A stretch of DNA of 38,558 nt from contig CANJOI010000004.1 in assembly GCA_947475365.1 (NCBI GenBank), positions 1 through 38,558 of the forward strand, in the 5' to 3' direction. The stretch is from Fidelibacterota bacterium. Lineage in GTDB: Bacteria > Pseudomonadota > Alphaproteobacteria > Rhodospirillales > Rhodospirillaceae. Position numbers and translations under genes: made by a program. Below the pieces are notes generated by a model. That model saw only the letters and a list, made by a program, of their open reading frames with translations, was not told the DNA's origin and did no database searches. Each line of letters opens with the position of its first letter. Within the stretch, counting starts at the first letter, position 1. Shown piece by piece: positions 18,442 through 26,658 of this stretch.

Positions 18442-19709
18442 TGTCGGCGCTCCAGGACGCGGTTGCCGCGGCGAAGGCGGGAAGGATCGAGCAGGCGGAA
18501 GAACTTTGCGCGGCGATCCTGGCGCAGACCCCAGGGCATATGACAGCACGGTTACTGGCCGCCAATCTTGCCGTCTCGGCGCGAAAACCCGCCACCGCCG
18601 CCGCCCACCTCCATCATCTCATTCAAGACCCGCAAGCAGCCGGTGACATTTTGCACCAGGCGGGCTTGTTGCTCCGTCAATGCGGCGACGCATCCGGCGC
18701 CGTGCGCGCGCTTGAGCGAAGCCTGAAGAATAGCTCCAACAGTTTTGCAGCACTTCTGGACTTGGCTGACGCCCAGCAGGCGGCGGGCGATACCGATGCC
18801 GCCCTGCGCAACTATGACCTGGCGATCGAGGTCAATCCGGGTCAGGCAACGGCGTTTTCACGACGGGCCATGATTCTCCTGCGGGCCCGGTTCGGCGATC
18901 CCCGGGCGATTACCCGCAGCGGAACGGGGCACCGCGGCATGATCACAATGCGGACGCTGGGCGACAATGGCCGCTTCGCGAACCAACTTTTTCAGTATGC
19001 CTTCCTGCGCTGCTACGCGCGCGTTCACGACTTGGAAGTCCAGGTTCCAGACTGGGTCGGCGCATGGCTGTTCGATCTGGATGACCCGCATATTTCCGCC
19101 GCGCTGCCGATCGCGAGGGAGAGCCCCGATCTCGCGGCATCCTTGCGGCCCGGATCCTCCACGGGTGCGTCAGACTGCGATTTTCAGGGCTATTTTTGCT
19201 TCCACACCCGTGCCTATGAGCCGCACCGGGATTTCATCCGGTCGTTGTTCCGGCCGGGGTGGAAGTTTGCCGGTCCGCTGTCGGAGATCGTGAACGCTCT
19301 GCGTCCCGGCGGGCGCACGCTTGTGACGATCCACCTGCGCCGCGGCGATTTCGGTTATGGCAAATTCTGGATTGCTCCCGAGTCTTGGTATCGCGCATGG
19401 CTGGATGAATTGTGGCCGACTCTGGAAAATCCGGTGCTCTATATAGCGACCGACGAACCTGCCGTGATGGGGGCCTTCGCGGATTACCGACCGATCGGTC
19501 ACGAAAACATTGCGCCGATTGTGCCCGGCCTCGCATTCATCGAGGACTTCTTCATTCTTAGCCAGGCGGACGTCTTGGCCATTTCGAACAGCACGTTCTC
19601 GTTCTTTGCCGCCCTGCTCAACACGCGCGCTACGACTTTCGCGCGCCCCGATCCGAAGGCAGAGAAACTTGTCGGCTTCGATCCCTGGGCGAGCGAGGTG
19701 CTGCTCTGA
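18441..19709 (+). CDS. TPR-containing GT11-like (alpha-1,2-fucosyltransferase-like) glycosyltransferase
   Basis: N-terminal TPR-like helices (LLDLADAQQAAGDTDAALRNYDLAIEVNPGQATAFSRRA), then GDNGRFANQLFQYAFLRCYA, TIHLRRGDFG (HxRRGD) and SQADVLAISNSTFSFFAALL. GTG at 18441 overlaps the upstream TAG; the track start is 18399. Confidence 0.78.
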   Translation: MSALQDAVAAAKAGRIEQAEELCAAILAQTPGHMTARLLAANLAVSARKPATAAAHLHHLIQDPQAAGDILHQAGLLLRQCGDASGAVRALERSLKNSSNSFAALLDLADAQQAAGDTDAALRNYDLAIEVNPGQATAFSRRAMILLRARFGDPRAITRSGTGHRGMITMRTLGDNGRFANQLFQYAFLRCYARVHDLEVQVPDWVGAWLFDLDDPHISAALPIARESPDLAASLRPGSSTGASDCDFQGYFCFHTRAYEPHRDFIRSLFRPGWKFAGPLSEIVNALRPGGRTLVTIHLRRGDFGYGKFWIAPESWYRAWLDELWPTLENPVLYIATDEPAVMGAFADYRPIGHENIAPIVPGLAFIEDFFILSQADVLAISNSTFSFFAALLNTRATTFARPDPKAEKLVGFDPWASEVLL

Positions 19710-20221
19710 GCGCGGACCCGGTCGATCTGGTTGCCGGCCGGTCCTGCGAGGGCTGCACCTTGTGCTGCACGGTCATCGGCATCCCCGCATTGTCCAAGCC
19801 CCAGGGACATGACTGCGTCCACTGCCACATCGGGCAGGGATGCGGCATCTACACGCGCCGTCCGGAGGTCTGCGCCGAATTTTACTGCAGCTATCTTCTG
19901 AGCCCGGCCCTCGGCGAGGAATGGAAGCCGAACACCGCCCATCTCGTGCTCGGATATATGGCGGAAGCTGACGTGATTCTGGTCTACACCGACCCTGCCC
20001 ATCCCAACGCTTGGCGCCGGACGCCGTATCTGGACCGGATCAAGAAATGGGCGGCGACCACGGATACCGGGTATGTGCTGATCTGGGAGAACGGACGCGC
20101 GCTCGCGCTGCTGGGCGGCGAAGAATTCGATCTCGGCCATTTACGCGACGATCAAGTGATCGTCCGCGACGCTGGCGCTGCTGGTAAAGCAACAATTTAT
20201 GCCATAGACCCGCCCGGCTAG
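19706..20221 (+). CDS. YkgJ-like cysteine-cluster (Zn/Fe-chelating) protein, start uncertain
   Basis: Frame reads LSADPVDLVAGRSCEGCTLCCTVIGIPALSKPQGHDCVHCHIGQGCGIYTRRPEVCAEFYC. The CEGC part lies upstream of the track's TTG start at 19760; no ATG/GTG/TTG seen between 19562 and 19760 in frame, so the start is inferred (CTG at 19706?). Confidence 0.65.
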   Translation: MSADPVDLVAGRSCEGCTLCCTVIGIPALSKPQGHDCVHCHIGQGCGIYTRRPEVCAEFYCSYLLSPALGEEWKPNTAHLVLGYMAEADVILVYTDPAHPNAWRRTPYLDRIKKWAATTDTGYVLIWENGRALALLGGEEFDLGHLRDDQVIVRDAGAAGKATIYAIDPPG

Positions 20222-20299
20222 GCGCCGGATCGGCTGGTGGCGGCAGCGCAAGCTGTGCCAGTATCCGCCACTCTTTCGCCGCCTCTGGAGGGGCGCCTC

Positions 20300-21601
20300 A
20301 TGACCGCTGCCCCAACCCCGTCCGACGCCGAAGCCTCCGCGGTACGCAAGGTTTTCGGGCGCATCGCGGTCGCCTGCGCGGTGATCTATGTGGTCGCCTA
20401 TCTCGACCGCATCAATACCGGCTTCGCGGCCTTGTCCATGAACAAGGAACTCGGGCTTAGCGCCACCGCCTTCGGCATCGCCAACACGACCCTGTTCCTG
20501 GCGTACTCGGCGTTCGAGGTGCCCAGCACCATGCTTCTGGTGCGCATGGGCACGCGGCGCTGGCTGGCGCGGATCATGATCACCTGGGGTCTCGCCTCCA
20601 TGGCCACGATCTTCGCGGTCGGGCCTTACAGCCTCTATGTGCTGCGGGCTCTGGTGGGCCTGGCCGAGGCCGGCCTCATGCCGGGGCTGCTGTTCTATAT
20701 CAGCCTGTGGTTTCCCCTGGCGCACCGCGCGCGCGCCAACGCCATCTATCTGGCGTCGCTGCCGCTGTCGCTTGTGATCGGCGGCCCGGTCTCGGGCTTC
20801 TTGCTGGAGATGGATGGGTTTCTGGGGCTCGCCGGTTGGCGCTGGTTGTTCCTGGTCGAAGGGGCGCCGGCGATCATTCTCGGCATCGCCGTGCTGTACT
20901 GGCTGCCCAATACGCCCGCTGAGGCGCGTTGGCTGACGGCCCCGGAGAAGGAGGCGCTGCAAGCGCGCTTGGATCAAGAACGCGCCTCCAGTCCGCCGTC
21001 ACCAGGCGGTTTCTGGACACAAATTGCCCGGCCTCAAGTGATTTTACTCGCGCTCTCGTTCTTCGGCGTCCTGGCGACCGTCAGCACCCTGGCCATCTGG
21101 ACACCGCAGATTGTCAAGGAAGTGGTGGGCGGCAGCCGGCCGCTGGTGATCGGGTTCCTGTCCGCGGTTCCGCCGCTGGTGGCGGTGGTTTTCATGCAAT
21201 GGATCAGCCGGCGATCCGACCTCCGGCGTGAGCGCGCCGGGCACCTCATGGCCGTGATGGCGCTGGCCGCGCTCGGCTGGGTGATGGTGATTTATATGCC
21301 GCTGCCCGCCCTTAAGCTGGCCGGCCTGGCGTGCTGCGCCAGCGGCGTTTATGCCGCCTTTGCGATCTTCTGGGCGGCGGTGGCCCAGATCCTGGGTGAC
21401 CGCAACCGCGCGCTGGTGATGGCGGCGATCCAGAGCGTCGCGCTCATCGCTTCGGTGGTCAGCCCGCTGGTGCTGGGCGCCCTGCGGGACGCCACGCACA
21501 ATTTCTATGCCGGCGCCTGGTACACCGCGATTCTTCTGGTCCTGAGCGTTGGCCTGTTCGCCATGGCGGCGCGCTGGCAGCCGGCGAAGGCCCCGGAATA
21601 A
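20300..21601 (+). CDS. MFS transporter (anion:cation symporter/phthalate permease-like)
   Basis: 12-TM pattern, YLDRINTGFAALSMNKELGLSATAFGIANTTLFLAYSAFEVPSTMLLVRMGTRRWLARIMITWGLAS, GLAEAGLMPGLLFYISLWFP. Confidence 0.9.
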   Translation: MTAAPTPSDAEASAVRKVFGRIAVACAVIYVVAYLDRINTGFAALSMNKELGLSATAFGIANTTLFLAYSAFEVPSTMLLVRMGTRRWLARIMITWGLASMATIFAVGPYSLYVLRALVGLAEAGLMPGLLFYISLWFPLAHRARANAIYLASLPLSLVIGGPVSGFLLEMDGFLGLAGWRWLFLVEGAPAIILGIAVLYWLPNTPAEARWLTAPEKEALQARLDQERASSPPSPGGFWTQIARPQVILLALSFFGVLATVSTLAIWTPQIVKEVVGGSRPLVIGFLSAVPPLVAVVFMQWISRRSDLRRERAGHLMAVMALAALGWVMVIYMPLPALKLAGLACCASGVYAAFAIFWAAVAQILGDRNRALVMAAIQSVALIASVVSPLVLGALRDATHNFYAGAWYTAILLVLSVGLFAMAARWQPAKAPE

Positions 21602-21605
21602 TCAG

Positions 21606-22265
21606 CTATGGTTGAAGCGCCCACCGGCCGCGTTCGATATGACGGTGGCGGCCGTAAAGGCTTTCGATCAGCACAAAGTCGCGCACTGTCCAGGTGACCG
21701 GTGCGACGGAGCGCTCGGGCACCGCGCCGGCGTCGTAGCACAGCGTGAGATGGGGCCTGAATTTCCAGGTCATCCACCGGCGCATCCCCGCGCCGATCAA
21801 AGCTTTGGTCAGCGCCTCCTGGAACGCATACAACGCCGGCGCGCCGTCCGAGGGGCGCAGCAGCATGTGCCCTTTCGCGCTGTGAAGCTGGTCAAACGAA
21901 ACTGTGAACGGGTCTATGCGCACATGCGCGGCGGCGTAACGCGCGGCCGGCAGATGTTCCCGTGGGATCTGATCAAAGAAGCCGCCGATATTGCACAGGC
22001 TGACGTGCAGGCGGTCGACCTCGACCGGCTTTTCCAAAGCGATCCGTTCTGATCGCAGGCTTTGCAGCAAACTCGCGCACTGCGCTTTCGCCGTCGCGTC
22101 CGGCCCGAGGGCAAAGAACACGTTGCACATCAGCGGACGCTGCGCCGGGAGACTGAACAGCGGCAGTTGGGAAATGCCTGCCTGCCGGCCACTGCCAGAT
22201 TTGCGGCCAGGGATGCGGGAGCGGGCGGTACGGGGGCTTGGGCTGCCGAAACTGCTGGCGGTCAT
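21606..22265 (-). CDS. 2H phosphoesterase superfamily (2'-5' RNA ligase / LigT-like)
   Basis: Two HxS/T motifs: DRLHVSLCNIGG and RPHLTLCYD; VFFALGPDATAKAQ N-terminal strand. Confidence 0.88.
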   Translation of the reverse strand: MTASSFGSPSPRTARSRIPGRKSGSGRQAGISQLPLFSLPAQRPLMCNVFFALGPDATAKAQCASLLQSLRSERIALEKPVEVDRLHVSLCNIGGFFDQIPREHLPAARYAAAHVRIDPFTVSFDQLHSAKGHMLLRPSDGAPALYAFQEALTKALIGAGMRRWMTWKFRPHLTLCYDAGAVPERSVAPVTWTVRDFVLIESLYGRHRHIERGRWALQP

Positions 22266-22298
22266 GGAGCGTCCTCCCTTGGGTGGGGTGCTTCAAAT

Positions 22299-22313
22299 GT
22301 TCTTGTTTTGTTC
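22299..22313. promoter_or_regulatory. LexA (SOS) box, alphaproteobacterial type GTTC-N7-GTTC
   Basis: GTTCTTGTTTTGTTC read directly, 34 bp upstream of the 22265 start codon of the 2H phosphoesterase gene. Confidence 0.75.
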
Positions 22314-22507
22314 TTATATACGCGCTTTACCCCCAGAGTCACGGCAAATCGCGCCTGACCGGTCCATTTCCCGGCATGCATTTGCCGGGGATCACCTGTG
22401 TAAACAGTGCGGGCGAGCGCCCCTGCACCGCGGCGGGGCTGCGCCTATCTCGGGTCCATCGCTACCCCACGGCCGGACGGGACCGGCGCTCTTCAGGACG
22501 ACAGACG

Positions 22508-22786
22508 ATGGCTACGCAATATTCCGCCCAGATCTACGATCTCAGCACCATGAGCCGCCCGGAGTCCGGCAAAGGCCGTCCGGCTGGGCGGGCGGTTCAG
22601 GAGCAGGCTTCACCCACCATGTCTTACCCCGCGCGCATTGCCGCCGTGTTGGCCGGCGCGCCGCAGCCGCCGGCGCTACGCCGCGGCAAGAGCGAGGCGA
22701 CCGCGCCGCTCGCCGTCCCTTCGCTCACCGAGGAGACGCGCGCGAGGCTGATCTCGGTCCATACCCTCAACGCCACGCTCGGATAG
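22508..22786 (+). CDS. Small hypothetical protein (92 aa)
   Basis: ATG at 22508: MATQYSAQIYDLSTMSRPESGKGRPAGRAVQEQ...TEETRARLISVHTLNATLG; no homology recognised. Confidence 0.5.
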   Translation: MATQYSAQIYDLSTMSRPESGKGRPAGRAVQEQASPTMSYPARIAAVLAGAPQPPALRRGKSEATAPLAVPSLTEETRARLISVHTLNATLG

Positions 22787-22836
22787 CGCGGGTACTCATT
22801 CGCGAACGTCTTCTCGCGAACCCTCGGAGTGGATGC

Positions 22837-23169
22837 TCACGTCAGCGTAAATGACGGCACGCCATCGCCATCAAGCGGCGCGTCGATGACCGCTGTGACG
22901 GCCGTGACCGGCAAATGCGCATAGAGGTGTGGGAATAGCGCGCCGCCCCGCGACGGCTCCCACGTCAGAGCCAGCGCGGTGGCGTCGATTTCCAGCACCA
23001 CCAGATCCGTCTTGCCCCGGAAATGCAGGCGCGCCGTCTCCTGTGCCTGGGACGCGGTCGAGAAATGAATATAGCCGTCCCGCAGGTCGATTCCGGACCC
23101 GGTAAAGGTTCCCACGGCTTTGGCCGCCTGCCATTCCGTGCGTGGCAGGATTTTATAGATCTTGGTCAT
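22837..23169 (-). CDS. DUF952 family protein
   Basis: MTKIYKILPRTEWQAA, GSGIDLRDGYIHFSTASQAQETARLHF, FPHLYAHLPVTAV. Confidence 0.88.
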   Translation of the reverse strand: MTKIYKILPRTEWQAAKAVGTFTGSGIDLRDGYIHFSTASQAQETARLHFRGKTDLVVLEIDATALALTWEPSRGGALFPHLYAHLPVTAVTAVIDAPLDGDGVPSFTLT

Positions 23170-23266
23170 GGCATTGAGTGTAGCCGCAGATCGCGGGCGC
23201 GGCGATCTTATTGCACCGCAGCAAAACCGTGGACTAGACTTGCCCCCAAGCTTTCAGGGGAATGCC

Positions 23267-24433
23267 ATGACGATCGCGATGGGACGCCGGCGCTTTGTCA
23301 CCGAGGGCGGCGCGCTCCTAGGTCTCAGCGCGCTGGCGGGTTGCGCCGGATCGGGTGCAAGACTGAGCCTTCCGGGCCAGCACCTCCAACTCGCGCGTCT
23401 TGACGCCAGCGTCGGGCGCATCACCCGCATCAATGTCTGCACGCGGCCCTTCCGCGCCCAGGGCCCGCGCCTGGATGTGGAGCAGATCGCCGGCAAGACG
23501 GTCGCGCACAATTACGGCCACGGCGGCAGCGGCTGGTCCTTGTCCTGGGGGTCGAGCGCCATTGCCGCCGCCAATGCCCTCGCCACCGGCGAGCGCAAGA
23601 TTGCGGTGATCGGCGCGGGCGCGCTCGGCATGACCTCCGCGCTCACCTTGCAGCGCTTGGGCGCGCAGGTCGTGATCTACGCCAAAGAACTGCCGCCCAA
23701 TGTGCGTTCTTCGCTGGCAACCGGCTCGTTCACGCCGGACTCGCGCATCTGCTTTGAGGAACACGCCACGCCGGCGTTCAAGAAGCAGTGGGAAGCCATG
23801 TGCCGCCAGTCGTTCCTGGCCTATCAGGATCTGCTCGGCCTGCCCGGCGACCCCATCGAGTATCTCGACAGCTACGCCGTCTCGGATCAAGCGGGCTTCC
23901 CGGCGCGCCGCGGCGGCGGTGACGGACGCCCGGAATTCGCGCGCCTGATGAACGACCTCACGCCCGATTTGATCGTGCGCGGCCCGACGTATAATCCGGG
24001 GGAACACCCGTTCGGTGCGCGCTATGTCCGGCGCAGCACCCACCTGATGTTCAATATCGTCGAGTATTCCCATTACCTGCTGACGCAGTTCCACCAGTTC
24101 GGCGGCCGGATTGAGATCACGGAGTTCCACACGCCCGCCGACTTCGCGCGCATCCCCGAGAAGACCATCGTCAACGCCACCGGCTACGGCGCGCGCGCGT
24201 TGCTCGGCGACAATTCGATTATCCCGGTGCGCGGCCAGACCACACGTCTGATTCCCCAGGCGGAGGTCCACTACGGCCTCTCGTATCGGGGCAATTCATT
24301 CCTGGCGCGGCGGGACGGCTTTCTGTTTCAGCATGGCGGCGACGAGTACCAGGGCTTCAACGACGACACCGCGCTTCCCGACCGGGCCGAGGCCGAAGAC
24401 ACCGTGAAGGGTATCGCGCAACTTTTTGCCTAA
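23267..24433 (+). CDS. FAD-dependent oxidoreductase, D-amino-acid oxidase-like, Tat/lipoprotein-type N-terminus
   Basis: RRRFVTEGGALLGLSALAGCAGS, KTVAHNYGHGGSGWSLSWGSS, IAVIGAGALGMTSALTLQRLGAQVVIYAKE, KTIVNATGYGARALLGDNSIIPVRGQT. Confidence 0.87.
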   Translation: MTIAMGRRRFVTEGGALLGLSALAGCAGSGARLSLPGQHLQLARLDASVGRITRINVCTRPFRAQGPRLDVEQIAGKTVAHNYGHGGSGWSLSWGSSAIAAANALATGERKIAVIGAGALGMTSALTLQRLGAQVVIYAKELPPNVRSSLATGSFTPDSRICFEEHATPAFKKQWEAMCRQSFLAYQDLLGLPGDPIEYLDSYAVSDQAGFPARRGGGDGRPEFARLMNDLTPDLIVRGPTYNPGEHPFGARYVRRSTHLMFNIVEYSHYLLTQFHQFGGRIEITEFHTPADFARIPEKTIVNATGYGARALLGDNSIIPVRGQTTRLIPQAEVHYGLSYRGNSFLARRDGFLFQHGGDEYQGFNDDTALPDRAEAEDTVKGIAQLFA

Positions 24434-24531
24434 GCGCCGCCGCTCGGTTCGGCGGTCAGGCCGAAGTCGCGCTTATGGCGGTATTCAGCCAGGGCCCGGG
24501 GCGTTTTCCGCGGCGGGGATTTTCGGGAAGT

Positions 24532-24562
24532 GGGACGTTTGGGCATGTCCCCCAAACGTCCC
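24532..24562. terminator. Bidirectional hairpin between convergent genes
   Basis: GGGACGTTTGGG-CATGTCC-CCCAAACGTCCC, perfect 12-bp stem; no long T tract. Confidence 0.55.
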
Positions 24563-24589
24563 TGTTGCGCCTTTGGTTTCCCGCGCTTC

Positions 24590-26131
24590 CTAGCCAATCT
24601 TCTCGTACCCGCCGGCGTTGATGTGGCCGAACAGCTTCATGCCCTTCGCGTCCGTGGCGAACTCAAACATGTTGGCGTCGCTGAATTCGGCCTCCAACTC
24701 GATGGGCCGGTCGAGCACAAAGAGGTTGGCGCCCGCCGGCCGGTAGACGCCGCGGCCGTCGATCACCAGTCCGCCGTCACCGCTGTCCTTGACGGTGATT
24801 TCGGTGGGCGCGCGGCTTGGGTCCGGCGCGCGCGGGATATCGCGGTAGCGGCCGGTGTATTGGGCACGGTCCACTTTCATGGTTGTGTCGAACGGCAGCT
24901 TGCCCAGGAAGTGATCGAAGATCAGCGCCCGCGCGCCGGTGTGCGACATGCGCTTTTTCACCGGGCCCATGGTCTTGGGACCTGGCGCGTTGGCCGGCAC
25001 CTCGACCTTGGGGCCGGGCTCGCCGCCGCCGGCGAAACTGACATAGATGCCGGTCTTGCTGTCCATGCACATCAGCTCGAGCGTGTAGTGCTGCAGGCTG
25101 CCGTAATGCTCCAGCACCCGTTCGCCGTTATAGTCATAGGTGAAGAACGTCATGCCGAAGCCGCTGGTGTGCGCGCTGTTGCCCCGGTGGCGGGTGTGCA
25201 TCAGCTTCCAGGTCGCGGGCTTCAGGATCTTGGCGCCTGGCGTGCCGGGCGCACCTTCGTGGATGTTCGCCATGATCCACTTACTCATGTCTTCAGCCGT
25301 TGAGACAACCGAACCGGCGTAAGGCGTGACCAACGTGATGGTGGGATAAGGGAGTTTTACCGCCGGGCCGTTGGGGACGAAGGCGTACTGCGTAATCATA
25401 TTGGGCGGCGGGTCCAGGGACAGGCCCACGTCGGTATTGGGCATGCCCAGAGGCCCCCATACGTTCTGCTTCAGGAAGTCGCCCAGGGCCTGGCCGGAGA
25501 TATCCTCGGCCATGAACCCGAGGATCGAGCTGCCGAAGTTCGAGTAGACCGAGACCGTGTTCCGGGGCCGCGCGTAGTCCGGCATGCTCGCCTTGATAAC
25601 CTCGGCGGGGATCGGGAAGGTCTTGGCGATGGTATCGGGCACGGTGCGGGTGTTGGCGAACCCGCCGCGATGGGTAAGGAGGTCCCAGATGGTGATGTCT
25701 TCACCGGCATTCTTGGGCAGTTGCGCGCGCTTCAAGTATTTGTTCACGGGGTCGTCGAGGGAATCGATCTTGCCGCGCTCCTTCAGGATCGCGAGCGAGA
25801 TCGACATGAAGGTCTTCGTGAGCGAAGCGATGCGTGTCTGGGTCTTGCGGGGGTCCATGGGCGTGCCTGCCACCACATCCTGGTAGCCGTAGCCCTTCAT
25901 GAACACCACGTCGTTGCCTTGCGTCACGGCGAAGCTGAGGCCCGAGAAGCGGTGATCGGCGAGCGCCTTGCCGAAGGCGTCGTCCGCCCAGGCCTGAATC
26001 TCGCCGGCGCTGAGTTTGCCGATGCCTTTGGCGAAGGCCGCCCGGCCGAAGGGCGTGCTGAGAAGCGCAGCCAGCGACAGGCCGCCGAGCGCGCGCCGCG
26101 ACAGTTTAAGATTCACATCGTCATTTCGCAT
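24590..26131 (-). CDS. Serine hydrolase (beta-lactamase class C / penicillin-binding-like)
   Basis: RIASLTKTFMSISLAIL (SxxK), YSNFGSSILG (YxN), C-terminal YTGRYRD extension; N-terminal RRALGGLSLAALLSTPFG signal. Confidence 0.9.
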   Translation of the reverse strand: MRNDDVNLKLSRRALGGLSLAALLSTPFGRAAFAKGIGKLSAGEIQAWADDAFGKALADHRFSGLSFAVTQGNDVVFMKGYGYQDVVAGTPMDPRKTQTRIASLTKTFMSISLAILKERGKIDSLDDPVNKYLKRAQLPKNAGEDITIWDLLTHRGGFANTRTVPDTIAKTFPIPAEVIKASMPDYARPRNTVSVYSNFGSSILGFMAEDISGQALGDFLKQNVWGPLGMPNTDVGLSLDPPPNMITQYAFVPNGPAVKLPYPTITLVTPYAGSVVSTAEDMSKWIMANIHEGAPGTPGAKILKPATWKLMHTRHRGNSAHTSGFGMTFFTYDYNGERVLEHYGSLQHYTLELMCMDSKTGIYVSFAGGGEPGPKVEVPANAPGPKTMGPVKKRMSHTGARALIFDHFLGKLPFDTTMKVDRAQYTGRYRDIPRAPDPSRAPTEITVKDSGDGGLVIDGRGVYRPAGANLFVLDRPIELEAEFSDANMFEFATDAKGMKLFGHINAGGYEKIG

Positions 26132-26302
26132 GTAGCCCCCAGGGTTTGGTGGTGATCCAAATCCTCCCGCACGGAAGCTTGCCAGGATTGCGCGGCGCGC
26201 TCCAGATGCGCTGTGAGGTTGCGGTCCAATAAGATCTTTTCAAGGCGGGAGGAACCCGCCCGCGCGTCCGCCGTTCAGCCCGGTATGCGCCGGAGCCGAA
26301 CC

Positions 26303-26614
26303 ATGAAACGCCTCGTTCTCGCGGCCGTCTGCCTGGCCCTCGCCGCCGGCGGCGCACGGGCGGCGGATTTTTCCTTCGACCCGGCCACTGTGCGGTTCGG
26401 CTATGCCGATGGGTATTGGGATCATGAGCATCGCTGGCATGCCTGGCCCAACCCTCAAGAGGCGCGGGAATTCCACCGCCGATTCCAGGACCGTATTTAT
26501 GGATACCGCCATACCCGGTATCCCAACGACGGCTGGCGCGACGATGCCGCCCGCGGCGGCGCGGAGAAAACCGGCGTGCGCGCCAAATCCTCCGGCAACG
26601 ATCCCCGGTCTTAA
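26303..26614 (+). CDS. Small secreted hypothetical protein
   Basis: MKRLVLAAVCLALAAGGARAADFSFDPATVRFGYADGYWDHEHRWHAWPNPQEAREFHRRF; signal peptide with cleavage after ARA. Confidence 0.65.
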   Translation: MKRLVLAAVCLALAAGGARAADFSFDPATVRFGYADGYWDHEHRWHAWPNPQEAREFHRRFQDRIYGYRHTRYPNDGWRDDAARGGAEKTGVRAKSSGNDPRS

Positions 26615-26658
26615 TCCGGTTTTTTGGGCGCAACGACATTGGCGCGCCTGCGCGCGTT

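Noticed and set aside
22238-22854. Plus-strand ORFs across the LexA-box region (182 aa and 287 aa)
   Set aside because: They run through the promoter region and lack any domain; the internal ATG at 22508 is the more plausible small gene.
23318-24271. 317-aa minus-strand ORF over the DAAO-like gene
   Set aside because: Antisense shadow ORF, Arg/Ala-rich, no motif.
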